Positions 17,934 to 27,063 of a DNA stretch of 64,000 nt are shown here, piece after piece (the first letter of the stretch is position 1; the number at the start of each line of letters is the position of its first letter). The position numbers and the translations under genes were made by a program. Origin of the DNA: Actinoplanes xinjiangensis (GTDB lineage Bacteria > Actinomycetota > Actinomycetes > Mycobacteriales > Micromonosporaceae); assembly GCF_003148685.1 (NCBI RefSeq), contig NZ_QGGR01000027.1:1-64000 (forward strand). The letters run 5' to 3'. Below the pieces are notes generated by a model, which made no database searches, was not told the origin of the DNA, and was given only the letters and a program-made list of their open reading frames with translations.

Positions 17934-18548
17934 GTGCAGACCGACATCGCGTATCGCCTGATTCTTGCTTCGGCCAGCCCTGCTCGGCGGGCGCTGCTCA
18001 CCGGGGCCGGGATTGACGCTGAGGTGATCGTCAGTGGCGTGGACGAGAGTGTCGTCGAGGCTGATGACGCCTATACGACCAGTCTTGCCCTTGCCCGGAT
18101 GAAGGCCCGGACCGTGGCGGCCAATCTGCCTGCGGATCCGGCGGCTCTGGTGCTCGGGTGCGACTCGGTGCTGGCGTTCGAAGGCGAGGTGTTCGGGAAG
18201 CCGGACAGCGCCGACGAAGCCATCAAGCGGTGGACGGCCATGCGCGGGAAGTCGGGGGTGCTGCACACCGGGCATCACCTGACCGGGCTGGTGAGTGGGC
18301 TTCAGGCGGAGGCGGTCGGCACCACCACCGTGCATTTCGCTGATGTCACCGACGCTGAGATCGAGGCCTATGTGGCGTCGGGTGAGCCGCTTCAGGTGGC
18401 GGGGGCGTTCACTCTTGACGGGCGTGGTGGCGCGTTCGTCGAGCGGATCGAAGGGGATCCGGGCAACGTGATCGGACTGTCGCTTCCGCTGCTGCGCCGC
18501 CTTCTCGCCGACATGAACATTCCGATCACCTCTCTCTGGCGCCGCTGA
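17934..18548 (+). CDS. maf: Maf family nucleoside triphosphate pyrophosphatase
   Basis: A 204-residue Maf protein, which hydrolyses non-canonical or excess nucleoside triphosphates to monophosphates. Motifs: RLILASASPARRALL at the N-terminus, LGCDSVLAFEGEVFGKP, GKSGVLHTGH and GAFTLDGRGGAFVERIEG. Length is typical. The GTG at 17934 was chosen because family proteins start just before the LASASPARR motif and TAGGCT (17920-17925) is 8 bases upstream. A strong hairpin follows the stop codon. Its order after accD and accE matches the mycobacterial locus. Confidence 0.92.
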   Translation: MQTDIAYRLILASASPARRALLTGAGIDAEVIVSGVDESVVEADDAYTTSLALARMKARTVAANLPADPAALVLGCDSVLAFEGEVFGKPDSADEAIKRWTAMRGKSGVLHTGHHLTGLVSGLQAEAVGTTTVHFADVTDAEIEAYVASGEPLQVAGAFTLDGRGGAFVERIEGDPGNVIGLSLPLLRRLLADMNIPITSLWRR

Positions 18549-18590
18549 CACTGCGTCCCTCCTCGGCGCCTCGAAGAGGGACGCACAGTG
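18549..18590 (+). terminator. Hairpin after maf
   Basis: CACTGCGTCCCTC (18549-18561) pairs with GAGGGACGCACAGTG (18576-18590), 13 pairs with a two-base bulge, beginning 1 base after the maf stop. No T-run follows, as is usual in high-GC actinobacteria. Confidence 0.7.
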
Positions 18591-19356
18591 CCTGTCCGCA
18601 CGCTTCCTCCGAAGCGCATCCTCGTGAGCACGGTCATTGGATCTCCCGCTGCCCGAGACCGGTTGAGTCAGAACGAAACGTCGGGCTCAACTAGCGACGA
18701 CAGCAGCACACGATCGGCGATCGTGGGCGCTGACCGTCGCTATGGGCGCGATGGGATCACACACTCGACCATAGGTGAGCGCCTACCGTTGCCATAGGAA
18801 AGACCAGGTCACACGATCGCCGTGCGTGTGCTTCCACCATGGCCGACGGCGACTGCGGAGCAGTCGATCACGCAGAAGTAAGACCCAGGTCAGCGGCGAG
18901 TGGGATCACGACGCGGGGAGGCCGGACAGCAGAGCAGCACGACACGCCATGGCATGGGCAGCGTGATCGGGACCCCGGCATGGGCGGCAGGCGGCCGGGA
19001 GCGCCAGACGGCATGCGGCGACGGCCGGCCCGCGGCACAGCAGGCGGCACGGCGCGCGACACGCCGGGGCACGGCATGCAGCGCGGCACGCCGGAGCACT
19101 GGACGCGGCACGGCAGGCCACAGACCGGGCACGGCGGCAGGCTGCGCGGCACTCGGCACGGCAAGCGCGCGGCACGGGCGAACGCGGCACGGGCGAGCAC
19201 GGTTTGAGGGGGAGTGAGATGGGGCGGGCTGCTGGGCGGCGGGGATCGGTGAATGGGGATTAACTTGCCGGGCGGGGCCCGGCGGCGGGAACCGATCCGG
19301 ATTCGCGGCGGAATCGGCGGTCCGGAACGACCTGAGTAACCGTTAGGCTCATAGCC
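18591..19356. other. Gene-free region with palindromes and GGCACG low-complexity DNA
   Basis: No convincing gene in 766 bases. 18701-18732 is a palindrome with the perfect stem CACGATC/GATCGTG and outer CAGC/GCTG. Further related CACACGATCG and CGTGTG motifs occur near 18812-18830, and CTATGG/CCATAG motifs near 18739-18798. From about 18950 to 19205 the DNA is a degenerate array of GGCACG-type hexamers on both strands. The accA promoter box TAGGCT is at 19344-19349. Confidence 0.55.
19344..19349 (+). promoter_or_regulatory. -10 box of leaderless accA transcript
   Basis: TAGGCT, 7 bases before the GTG at 19357, with no ribosome site in between. This is one of many TAnnnT boxes at 6-8 bases from a start codon in this window. 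Confidence 0.6.
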
Positions 19357-21099
19357 GTGCGGAAGATATTGATCGCCAATCGTGGCGAGATCGCCCTCCG
19401 GGTCATCCGGGCCTGCAAGGACGCCGGCCTCACGAGCGTCGCCGTCTATGCCGACAGTGACCGGGACGCGCTGCACGCGCGCCTGGCCGACGAGGCGTAT
19501 GCGCTGGACGGTGAGACCGCCGCCGAGACCTATCTCCGCATCGACAAGTTGCTCGACGTGGCGAGACGGAGCAATGCCGACGCCGTTCATCCGGGCTACG
19601 GCTTCCTGTCGGAGAACGCCGAGTTCGCGCAGGCCGTACTCGATGCGGGGTTGACCTGGATCGGGCCGACGCCGCAGGCGATCCGGGACCTGGGCGACAA
19701 GGTGACCGCGCGGCACATCGCGCAGCGTGCGGGGGCGCCGCTGGTGCCGGGGACGGCGGAGCCGGTCGCGGATGCGACGGAGATCGTCGCGTTCGCCGAG
19801 GAGCACGGCCTGCCGGTGGCGATCAAGGCGGCGTTCGGCGGTGGTGGCCGCGGGCTGAAGGTGGCGCGGACGCTGGAGGAGATTCCGGCGCTGTTCGAGA
19901 GCGCGACGCGGGAGGCGGTGGCCGCGTTCGGGCGTGGCGAGTGTTTCGTGGAGCGTTACCTGGACCGGCCGCGGCATGTGGAGGCGCAGGTTCTGGCGGA
20001 CACGTTCGGCACGGTGGTGGTGGTCGGGACCCGGGACTGTTCGTTGCAGCGCCGGCACCAGAAGCTGGTGGAGGAAGCTCCCGCGCCGTTCCTGAGTGAC
20101 GAGCAGCGGCGGAAGATCCACGAGAGTGCGAAGGCGATCTGCCGGGAGGCCGGCTATCACGGTGCCGGGACGGTCGAGTATCTGGTGGGCCAGGACGGGA
20201 CGATCTCGTTCCTGGAGGTGAACACACGCCTTCAGGTGGAGCATCCGGTCAGTGAGGAGACCACCGGCATCGATCTGGTGCGGGAGCAGTTCCGGATCGC
20301 GGCGGGCGAGAGGCTGCGGTTCACCGAGGATCCGGAGCCGCGCGGCCACGCGATCGAGTTCCGGATCAACGGGGAGGACGCGGGGCGCGGGTTCCTGCCG
20401 GCGCCGGGGACGGTGAGCCGGCTGGAGTGGCCGTCGGGGCCGGGGGTGCGGGTCGACTCGGGCGTCATCGAGAAGGATGTGATCGGCGGGAACTTCGACT
20501 CGATGCTCGCGAAGATCATCGTGACGGGTGCGACGCGGGCCGAGGCGCTGGAGCGGTCGCGGCGGGTGCTGGACGAGACGGTGATCGAGGGCATCGCCAC
20601 GGTTCTGCCGTTCCACCGGGCGGTGATCCGCGACGAGGCGTTCACCGGCGAGCCGTTCACGGTGCACACGCGCTGGATCGAGACGGAATGGGTCAACGAG
20701 GTGCCGCCCTTCGGGGCGCCGGCGGCGCCGGACGGCGAGAAGGAAGAACGCGAGACCGTCGTGGTAGAGGTCGGCGGGCGGCGCATCGAGGTGCGGCTTC
20801 CCAAGAACCTCGGCGGTACGGCTACCGGCCCCGCCCCGAGGCGGACACCGACTCGCGCGCAGGGTAGGGCGCAGAGTAAGCCGACCACCGGCGGACTGAC
20901 CGCCCCCATGCAGGGCACGATCGTGAAGGTCGCCGTGCAGAACGGTGACGAGGTCGCCGAGGGTGACACGATCGTGGTGATCGAGGCGATGAAGATGGAG
21001 CAGCCGCTTCAGGCGCCGAAGGCGGGCACCGTGGCGGGCCTGTCCGTCGAGCCGGGTGCCACGGTCACCGCCGGCACCGTGATCTGCGAGATCGGCTAG
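19357..21099 (+). CDS. accA: Acyl-CoA carboxylase alpha subunit (biotin carboxylase + BCCP)
   Basis: A 580-residue fusion. Residues 1-450 are biotin carboxylase: [15 protein letters not shown] at the N-terminus, ATP-grasp glycine loop [10 protein letters not shown], and [15 protein letters not shown] with catalytic Glu/Arg. After a linker (about 480-525) comes the BCCP domain with biotin-accepting Lys546 in EAMKMEQ. It carboxylates biotin for transfer by AccD, supplying (methyl)malonyl-CoA. GTG start with a leaderless TAGGCT box. The final TAG shares CTAG with the convergent transglutaminase-like gene. Confidence 0.96.
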   Translation: MRKILIANRGEIALRVIRACKDAGLTSVAVYADSDRDALHARLADEAYALDGETAAETYLRIDKLLDVARRSNADAVHPGYGFLSENAEFAQAVLDAGLTWIGPTPQAIRDLGDKVTARHIAQRAGAPLVPGTAEPVADATEIVAFAEEHGLPVAIKAAFGGGGRGLKVARTLEEIPALFESATREAVAAFGRGECFVERYLDRPRHVEAQVLADTFGTVVVVGTRDCSLQRRHQKLVEEAPAPFLSDEQRRKIHESAKAICREAGYHGAGTVEYLVGQDGTISFLEVNTRLQVEHPVSEETTGIDLVREQFRIAAGERLRFTEDPEPRGHAIEFRINGEDAGRGFLPAPGTVSRLEWPSGPGVRVDSGVIEKDVIGGNFDSMLAKIIVTGATRAEALERSRRVLDETVIEGIATVLPFHRAVIRDEAFTGEPFTVHTRWIETEWVNEVPPFGAPAAPDGEKEERETVVVEVGGRRIEVRLPKNLGGTATGPAPRRTPTRAQGRAQSKPTTGGLTAPMQGTIVKVAVQNGDEVAEGDTIVVIEAMKMEQPLQAPKAGTVAGLSVEPGATVTAGTVICEIG

Positions 21100-21953
21100 C
21101 GCAGGCGGGTGATCGTCACCTCGACGCCCTGCCCGGTGCTCCGCGGCCCGGAGTAGATGCCTTTGAGCGGCGGCACGTCGTCGTACTCCCGGCCCCGGCC
21201 GACGACGACGTGCCGTTCGCCGACGGGCACCCCGTTGGTGGGGTCGTAGGAGGTCCATCGGCCGGCCCACCATTCGACCCAGGCGTGGCTCTGCCCGACG
21301 ACGCTCTCCCCGATGGCGGCGCCCGGTTTCGGGTGGAGGTAACCGGAGACGTAGCGGGCGGGCAGGCCCATCTGCCGGAGCATGCCGACGGCCAGGTGGC
21401 TGATGTCCTGGCAGACCCCGGACCGCTGGGCCCAGGCGTGCAGGGCGTCGCTCTGGACGCCGGTGGAGCCGGGCACGTACGCCACCTCGGCCCGGACGAA
21501 GTCGCAGACCGCCATGGCCGCCTCCTGCGGGGTGGCGTGCCGTCCGCGCAGGTCGGCGACGACGGCGCCGAGTTCACCGTCGAGGCCGGTGCGCCGGGTC
21601 GGCAGGATCAGCTCATACCACCGGTCGGCGTGCCGGGCCACGTCGTCCCAGCTCGCGCTGTCGCCGGCGGGGATCCGATCGCCGGGCGGCAGGGTCTCCA
21701 CGGTGGACGAGGCGGTGACGGTCAGCGACTCGTGGGCGGCGTGTACGTCGAACGCGGTGACGACGGTGCCCCAGTAGTCCTCGTACTGGTAGGTGCGGGC
21801 GGGCGGCCACACGTCGACCTTGGCGTCGAGGACGGCCTGCCGGGCCTCGTTGCGGGGCCACATCCGGGCCTCGTTGTAGGAGGAGGACACCGGTCCCGCG
21901 TACTCGAAGCCGGATCGGTGTTGCACTTTGAGTCGCCAGCTGCCGATCGTCAT
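21096..21953 (-). CDS. Transglutaminase-like cysteine peptidase superfamily protein
   Basis: A 285-residue protein with an N-terminal beta-rich domain ([20 protein letters not shown] start) and a C-terminal transglutaminase core: Cys about 180 in [10 protein letters not shown], His in QSHAWVEWW and Asp in SYDPTNG. These proteins may act as peptidases or acyl transferases rather than true transglutaminases. The ATG overlaps the stop of the upstream alpha-E gene in an ATGA, so the two are translationally coupled. Third gene of an operon with alpha-E and the permuted ATP-grasp gene, equivalent from memory to Rv2409c-Rv2411c of M. tuberculosis. Function of the set is not established. Confidence 0.9.
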   Translation of the reverse strand: MTIGSWRLKVQHRSGFEYAGPVSSSYNEARMWPRNEARQAVLDAKVDVWPPARTYQYEDYWGTVVTAFDVHAAHESLTVTASSTVETLPPGDRIPAGDSASWDDVARHADRWYELILPTRRTGLDGELGAVVADLRGRHATPQEAAMAVCDFVRAEVAYVPGSTGVQSDALHAWAQRSGVCQDISHLAVGMLRQMGLPARYVSGYLHPKPGAAIGESVVGQSHAWVEWWAGRWTSYDPTNGVPVGERHVVVGRGREYDDVPPLKGIYSGPRSTGQGVEVTITRLR

Positions 21954-22888
21954 GCCACGGCTCCACTGGTCCAGAGGACGGCCGAGGTCTGCCGGAAGTA
22001 TCTGCGGGAGACCGCTTCGTTCACCTGGGAGCAGGTGCGTTCCAGGCCGGTCAGCACCGGCCCCAGGTCGTCGATCAGTTCGTCGGCGCCGCGGAATTCG
22101 AGGCCGGTCCGGGCCCGCCCGACGATGCGCTGCGCGTCGGTCGCCACGCCGGCCCGCCCGGGGTCGGGTTCGAGGTCGGCCAGGCAGCTCTCGGCCGCCG
22201 ACAGGGCGGCGAAGACGGACCGCGGGAAGAGCCGGTCGAGCAGCAGGAACTCGGCGGCGTGCCGGTCGTCGAGGGCACCGCGGTAGGTGCGCAGGAAGGT
22301 CTCCCACGCCCCGCTGGAGCGCAGCAGCGTCAGCCAGGAGGGGATGCTGCCGCCGGCCAGCTCGTGGGTGCGCAGCAGCCGGGCGGTCATGTCGACACGC
22401 TCCACGTTGCGCCCGAGGACCAGGAACTTCCAGCCCTCGTCGCGGCTCATGGTGGCGTCGGTGAGCCCGGCCATGACCGCGCACCGGTCGCGCACCCAGC
22501 GGAAGAACGCGTGGACGCCCTGCTGCTCGACGGTCCGGCGGACGCTCGACAGCCCGTGGTAGGTGGCGTTGAGGCATTCCCACATCTCCGAGGAGATGAT
22601 CTCCCGGCAGCCGCGGGCGTTCTCCCGGGCGGCGGCCAGGGCGCCCACCACCGAGCTGGGGTTGCGCTGGTCCAGGCCGAGAAGATCGACGACCCGGCCC
22701 GAGGTGTACGGCCCTTCGGTCACCGCCATGCCCATGACCCCGAACAGCGACCGGACGGCGGTCTCCTCGTTGGTCCACGGGTCGGCGAGGATGCGTTGCA
22801 GGTGCACGTCGAGGATGCGCGCGGTGTCCTCGGCCCGCTCCACGTAGCGCCCGATCCAGTAGAGGGACTCCGCGATCCGGCTCAGCAT
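21950..22888 (-). CDS. Alpha-E domain protein
   Basis: A 312-residue, largely helical protein of the alpha-E family: it starts MLSRIAESLYWIGRYVERAE, a hallmark, and has WKFLVLGRNVERVDMTARLL and a second related repeat (ESCL, ERTCSQVN) in the C half. The Glu/Arg motifs in the helices name the family. GAGGGGGG lies upstream of the ATG; the gap to the ATP-grasp stop is 13 bases and it overlaps the next gene by 4 bases. Predicted to work with the ATP-grasp ligase and transglutaminase-like protein in a peptide-modifying pathway, a prediction from comparative genomics. Confidence 0.9.
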   Translation of the reverse strand: MLSRIAESLYWIGRYVERAEDTARILDVHLQRILADPWTNEETAVRSLFGVMGMAVTEGPYTSGRVVDLLGLDQRNPSSVVGALAAARENARGCREIISSEMWECLNATYHGLSSVRRTVEQQGVHAFFRWVRDRCAVMAGLTDATMSRDEGWKFLVLGRNVERVDMTARLLRTHELAGGSIPSWLTLLRSSGAWETFLRTYRGALDDRHAAEFLLLDRLFPRSVFAALSAAESCLADLEPDPGRAGVATDAQRIVGRARTGLEFRGADELIDDLGPVLTGLERTCSQVNEAVSRRYFRQTSAVLWTSGAVA

Positions 22889-22901
22889 GTCCGTACCCCC
22901 C

Positions 22902-24461
22902 TCACTGTTGTTGCTGCTGTTGCTGCTCGGCCAGGTCGGTGCCGCCGGGACCGGGGTCCGGCCGGCCGGCCGCGGTGAGCGGGGCCGGGTCGGCGGGCAG
23001 GTGCGGCACCTCGAACGGGATGGTGTCGTCGGGTGCGGCCAGCACCCAGGTGTCCTTGGAGCCGCCGCCCTGGCTGGAGTTGACGACGAGCGCCCCCTCG
23101 GGCAGCGCGACCCGGGTGAGACCGCCGGGCAGCACCCAGATCTTCTCGCCGTCGTTGACCGCGAACGGGCGCAGGTCGACGTGGCGCCCGCGGAGCCGGT
23201 CACCGACGAGGGTCGGCACCATGGAGAGTTTCACCTCGCGCTGGGCGATCCAGCCGCGCGGGTTGGCCAGCATCTTCTCGCGGACCGCGTCGAGTTCGTG
23301 GTTCATCGCCTGCGACCCGATCACGATGCCCGCGCCGCCGGCCCCGTCGACCGGTTTGAGGACGAGTTCGCCGATCCGGTCGAGCACGTGCTCCATGACT
23401 CCCGGCTCGTCGAGGCGGTACGTGTCGACGTTCGGGAGCAGCGGTTCCTCGTTCAGGTAGTAGCGGATCAGTTCGGGCACGTACGTGTAGAGGAGTTTGT
23501 CGTCGGCGACGCCGTTGCCGACCGCGTTGGCGATCGTGACCCGCCCGGCGCGGGCCGCGTTGATCAGACCGGCGACGCCGATCACCGAGTCGGCCCGGAA
23601 GTGCACCGGGTCGAGGAAGTCGTCGTCGATGCGCCGGTAGATGACGTCGACCCGCTGTTCGCCCGCGGTGGTGCGCATGGCCACCGTGTTGCCGACACAG
23701 ATCAGGTCGCGACCTTCGACCAGTTCGACGCCCATCTCCCGGGCGATCAGCGAGTGCTCGAAGTAGGCGGAGTTGAACACGCCGGGGCTGAGCACGACCA
23801 CCGTGGGATCGCCGACACCGGCCGGTGCGGCCGCCCGCAGCGCGCGCAGGAGCATCCCCGGGTACGACTCGACCGGCAGGATCCGGCTGGCCGCGAACAC
23901 CTCCGGCAGCACCTGGGCCATCGCCCGGCGGTTCTCCATCACGTAGCTGACCCCGGACGGGATCCGCACGTTGTCCTCGAGGACCCGGAAGGTGCCCTGC
24001 TCGTCGCGGATCAGGTCGACACCGGAGACGTGGACGCGTACCCCGTTGGGTGGGTTGATGCCGGCCGCCGCGCGCAGGAAATGGGCCGAGGTCGCGATGA
24101 TGCGCCGCGGCACCACGCCGTCGGCGAGAACCTGCCCGGCGCCGTAGACGTCGGCCAGGAACGCTTCGAGCGCCCGGATCCGCTGGGCCACCCCCACCTC
24201 GACCGAGCGCCACTCCTGCGCCGCGATGATCCGCGGCACGATGTCCAGCGGGAACGGCCGCTCCACCCCCTTGAGGGCGAAGGTGATGCCCTGATCGAGG
24301 AAGGCCCGGGCCAGCACCTCGGCCCGGACCCGAAGTTCCGCGCTCGACAGTGGCTGCAGCGTCGCGTGCAGCGCCTCGTAGCTCTCCCTGGGCACGCCGA
24401 GTTCGGCGAACATCTCGTCCCAGCCGGGGCCGAGGCGGTATTCCTCGAAGAGATCCGCCAT
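22902..24461 (-). CDS. Circularly permuted ATP-grasp protein (type 2)
   Basis: A 519-residue protein matching the circularly permuted ATP-grasp type 2 family: N-terminal helical part (YEALHATLQPLSSAELR), ERPFPLDIVPRIIAA, LRAAAGINPPNGVRVHV, LEDNVRIPSGVSYVMENR, and the nucleotide-binding segment VLKPVDGAGGAGIVIG (about 365-382). It probably makes amide bonds with ATP; substrate unknown. The last seven residues are all glutamine, a tract I do not associate with the family. ATG follows TAGATT (24468-24473) by 6 bases: a leaderless start and the likely promoter of the three-gene operon. Confidence 0.92.
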   Translation of the reverse strand: MADLFEEYRLGPGWDEMFAELGVPRESYEALHATLQPLSSAELRVRAEVLARAFLDQGITFALKGVERPFPLDIVPRIIAAQEWRSVEVGVAQRIRALEAFLADVYGAGQVLADGVVPRRIIATSAHFLRAAAGINPPNGVRVHVSGVDLIRDEQGTFRVLEDNVRIPSGVSYVMENRRAMAQVLPEVFAASRILPVESYPGMLLRALRAAAPAGVGDPTVVVLSPGVFNSAYFEHSLIAREMGVELVEGRDLICVGNTVAMRTTAGEQRVDVIYRRIDDDFLDPVHFRADSVIGVAGLINAARAGRVTIANAVGNGVADDKLLYTYVPELIRYYLNEEPLLPNVDTYRLDEPGVMEHVLDRIGELVLKPVDGAGGAGIVIGSQAMNHELDAVREKMLANPRGWIAQREVKLSMVPTLVGDRLRGRHVDLRPFAVNDGEKIWVLPGGLTRVALPEGALVVNSSQGGGSKDTWVLAAPDDTIPFEVPHLPADPAPLTAAGRPDPGPGGTDLAEQQQQQQQ

Positions 24462-24548
24462 GGCTGGAATCTAGGGGCGGTTCATTGCGCGGGCGTTTCC
24501 GTCGTCACAAGTTCGTCTCCGGGGACGTTCTCCCAGCGGAGGGTGGGA

Positions 24549-24581
24549 CGGGCCGTCGATACGGGACCTACCGACGGCCCG
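24549..24581. other. 10-bp hairpin upstream of the DedA gene
   Basis: CGGGCCGTCG (24549-24558) and CGACGGCCCG (24572-24581) are perfect inverted repeats with a 13-base loop. It lies in the 336-base gap between the divergent ATP-grasp and DedA genes. Nothing else is recognisable in this gap. It could be an operator or an RNA structure; no function can be assigned. Confidence 0.55.
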
Positions 24582-24797
24582 CGGCCGCGCGCCGGCACTG
24601 CGGCGCGGGCATGTCAACCGTACGCCGGGCACCGGGCACCGTCGCCAACCGGGAGTGTGTGCAAGCGCCCCGCCGCAGCGTGTCCCGCATCACCGCAGAA
24701 AGTGCCCGGTCGAGCGCATGCTGTGAACACAGCGCTCTCTCAGCAGGTCTCACGCAGAATGCCGGGGAGTCCCGAATGCCGCGAGGTGACCGCACCG

Positions 24798-25598
24798 ATG
24801 ACCGATCTGCTGACGCTGTTGACGACGCCGACCTGGGCGTATCTTGCCCTGTTCGCGTTCCTCGCGGTCGACGCGCTGGTCCCGGTGGTACCCACCCAGG
24901 CCGTCATGATCACCTCCGGGGCTCTCACCGTGTACGGCAATCTCGAACTGGCCGCGGTGATCGCGGTCGGCGCGCTCGGCATGTTCACCGGTGACGCCGT
25001 CGCGTTCCTGCTGGGCCGGTCAACGGGTTCCCGGTTGAGTGCGCTGACGGCCCGGTTCACGCGCAACGACGAGCACGAGTCCCGGGCCCGGCGGGCGGCC
25101 GAGCGGTTCACCCGCGGGCTGCGTCAGCCGGGCCCGCTGGTGGTGCTGCTCTGCCGGTTCGTACCGGGCGGCCGGATGGCCTCCGGATACAACGCGGGCC
25201 GCACCGGCTACCCGATCCGGAGTTTCGTCGGGTACGACGGCGCGGCCGCGTTGATCTGGGCCGCCTACGGCGGACTGGTCGGGCACCTCGGGGGCACCGC
25301 GATAACCCAGTCCGCCTGGCGGCTGTTCGCCCTGGCCGCCGTCGCCGCGGTGATCTTCGGCGCGGCCGGCTGGGCGCTGGCCCTCTTCGGCGGGCAAAGC
25401 GGCGAGGCCGGGCAGCGCGACGAGGCCAGGCAACGCGACGAGGCCAGGCAACGCGACGAGGCCAGGCAACGCGACGAGGCCAGGCAACGCGACGAGGCCA
25501 GGCAACGCAGCGAGGCCAGGCAACGCAGCGAGGCCGGGCAGCGCGACAAGGGCGGGCAGCGGGACGAGCGGACCGCTACTGGATCTCGTGCAGCATGA
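24798..25598 (+). CDS. DedA family membrane protein with charged tandem-repeat tail
   Basis: A 266-residue protein. The first 205 residues match DedA/SNARE-associated transporters: VPTQAVMITSG, GALGMFTGDAVAFLLGR, and CRFVPGGRMASGYNAGRTGYP, with hydrophobic segments on either side. DedA proteins are linked to membrane lipid handling and undecaprenyl-phosphate recycling. The C-terminus adds nine copies of a charged hexapeptide (EARQRD type). ATG at 24798 was chosen for the DedA-like start; GAGG at 24782-24785 precedes it and an in-frame GTG at 24786 is an alternative. The 3' end overlaps the convergent lpdA by 23 bases. Confidence 0.85.
   Translation: MTDLLTLLTTPTWAYLALFAFLAVDALVPVVPTQAVMITSGALTVYGNLELAAVIAVGALGMFTGDAVAFLLGRSTGSRLSALTARFTRNDEHESRARRAAERFTRGLRQPGPLVVLLCRFVPGGRMASGYNAGRTGYPIRSFVGYDGAAALIWAAYGGLVGHLGGTAITQSAWRLFALAAVAAVIFGAAGWALALFGGQSGEAGQRDEARQRDEARQRDEARQRDEARQRDEARQRSEARQRSEAGQRDKGGQRDERTATGSRAA
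25404..25565 (+). repeat. Nine tandem 18-bp repeats in the DedA gene
   Basis: The unit GAGGCCAGGCAACGCGAC encodes EARQRD. Nine in-frame units occur: the first and eighth have GGG and CAG (EAGQRD), the sixth and seventh end AGC (EARQRS), the ninth is KGGQRD. Units two to five are identical at the DNA level, which implies recent expansion or conversion. Confidence 0.92.
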
Positions 25599-26976
25599 GC
25601 TGACGCGCCGCCTCCGCGATCGACCCGGAGAGTGACGGGTAGATCGTGATGGTGTGCGCCAGCTGATCGACGGTCAGGTTGTTCTCGATCGCCATGGTGA
25701 TCGGCAGGATCAGCTCGCTCGCCTTGGGCGCCACCACGACACCGCCGACGATCTGCCCGGTCGCCGGACGGCAGAACAGCTTCACGAAGCCGTCCTGGAG
25801 TCCGGACATCTTGGCCCGCGCGTTGCCGGTCAGCGGCAGCATCACCTGGCGCGCCGGGAAGCGGCCCGAGTCGACCTCGTTCTGCGACACGCCGACGGTG
25901 GCCAGCTCCGGGTCGGTGAACACGTTCGCCGACACGGTCCGCAGCCGCAGCGGGGCGACCGCCTCGCCCATCGCGTGCCAGATGGCGATGCGGCCCTGCA
26001 TGGCCGCGACGCTGGCGAGCGGCAGGACACCGGTGCAGTCACCGGCGGCGTAGATGCCGGGGACGTTGGTACGCGACACCCGGTCCACGGTCACGTAGCC
26101 GCCCTCGGAGACGTCCACCCCGTACTCCCGCAGGCCCAGCTCGGACGTGTTGGGGATGGCCCCGACCGCCATCAGCACGTGCGAGCCCTCGACGATGCTT
26201 CCGTCGGAGAGCGTCACCCGTACCCCGTCGCCGGTGTTCTCCACCGCGTCGCCCCGGGACTGGCTGAGGATGGTCATGCCCCGCTCGCGGAACACCCGCT
26301 CGATCGCCATCGCGGCGTCGGCGTCCTCGTGCGGCATGACCCGCTCGCGGCTGGAGATGAGCGTCACCTTCACGCCCATCGCCAGGTAGGCGCTGGCGAA
26401 CTCGGCGCCGGTCACGCCGGAGCCGATCACCACCAGGTGGCTGGGCAGCTCCTCGAGGTCCCACACCTGGCGCCAGTCGAGGATCCGCCGGCCGTCCGGC
26501 CGGGCCGTGGGCAGCACCCGCGGGGTGGCGCCGGTGGCCAGCAGCACGGTGCTCGCGTCGACCGGGTAGGTCTCCCCACCGTCCGGGGTGATCAGCACCT
26601 GGTGGGTGTGCCCGAGCCGGTCCTCACCGAGCCGGGCCCGGCCGCGGACCACGTTCACCCCGGCCTTGATCAGCTTGGTCTGGATGTCACCGGACTGGGC
26701 GAGGGCGAGTTTCTTGACCCGATCGTTGACCGCTTTCGCGTCCACGCTGACCCCGGCCAGACCGGAGGAGCGGATGCCGAACCGCTCCTCGTGGCGGTAA
26801 CCGGTCATCACCTCGGAACTCGCGATGAAGGTCTTGGACGGTACGCAGTCGGTGAGCACACATGCGCCGCCCGGCCCCTCCGCCTCGACGAGCGTGACGT
26901 CCGCCCCGAGCTGTGCGGCGACCAGAGCCGCCTCATATCCGCCCGGTCCGCCACCGATGATCACGATCCGACTCAC
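25576..26976 (-). CDS. lpdA: LpdA-type NAD(P)H:quinone/disulfide flavoprotein reductase
   Basis: A 466-residue FAD/NAD(P)-dependent pyridine nucleotide-disulfide oxidoreductase: FAD motif GGGPGG at residues 8-13, redox Cys39 and Cys44 in CVLTDC, NAD(P) motif GSGVTGAEF, and GIYAAGDCTG. Overall it matches M. tuberculosis LpdA (Rv3303c), described as an NAD(P)H quinone reductase, rather than lipoamide dehydrogenase: the C-terminal HPTLSE-type general-base motif is replaced by YPSLSGS. The GTG at 26976 gives the Rv3303c-like N-terminus; an ATG at 27000 and a GTG at 27015 also lie in frame. Divergent from the GGCT gene, as in M. tuberculosis. Confidence 0.9.
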   Translation of the reverse strand: MSRIVIIGGGPGGYEAALVAAQLGADVTLVEAEGPGGACVLTDCVPSKTFIASSEVMTGYRHEERFGIRSSGLAGVSVDAKAVNDRVKKLALAQSGDIQTKLIKAGVNVVRGRARLGEDRLGHTHQVLITPDGGETYPVDASTVLLATGATPRVLPTARPDGRRILDWRQVWDLEELPSHLVVIGSGVTGAEFASAYLAMGVKVTLISSRERVMPHEDADAAMAIERVFRERGMTILSQSRGDAVENTGDGVRVTLSDGSIVEGSHVLMAVGAIPNTSELGLREYGVDVSEGGYVTVDRVSRTNVPGIYAAGDCTGVLPLASVAAMQGRIAIWHAMGEAVAPLRLRTVSANVFTDPELATVGVSQNEVDSGRFPARQVMLPLTGNARAKMSGLQDGFVKLFCRPATGQIVGGVVVAPKASELILPITMAIENNLTVDQLAHTITIYPSLSGSIAEAARQLMLHEIQ

Positions 26977-27063
26977 GACAAACCGACCCCCAAAAACCAT
27001 TAGACGTGCCGACACGCACTCCTCATATTCTCACCACCGCTCACTACGACTATCGTCGTCGCC

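Noticed and set aside
18868-21273. 801-residue open frame opposite accA
   Set aside because: Antisense of a biotin carboxylase/BCCP gene; Arg/Pro/His-rich composition typical of shadow frames.
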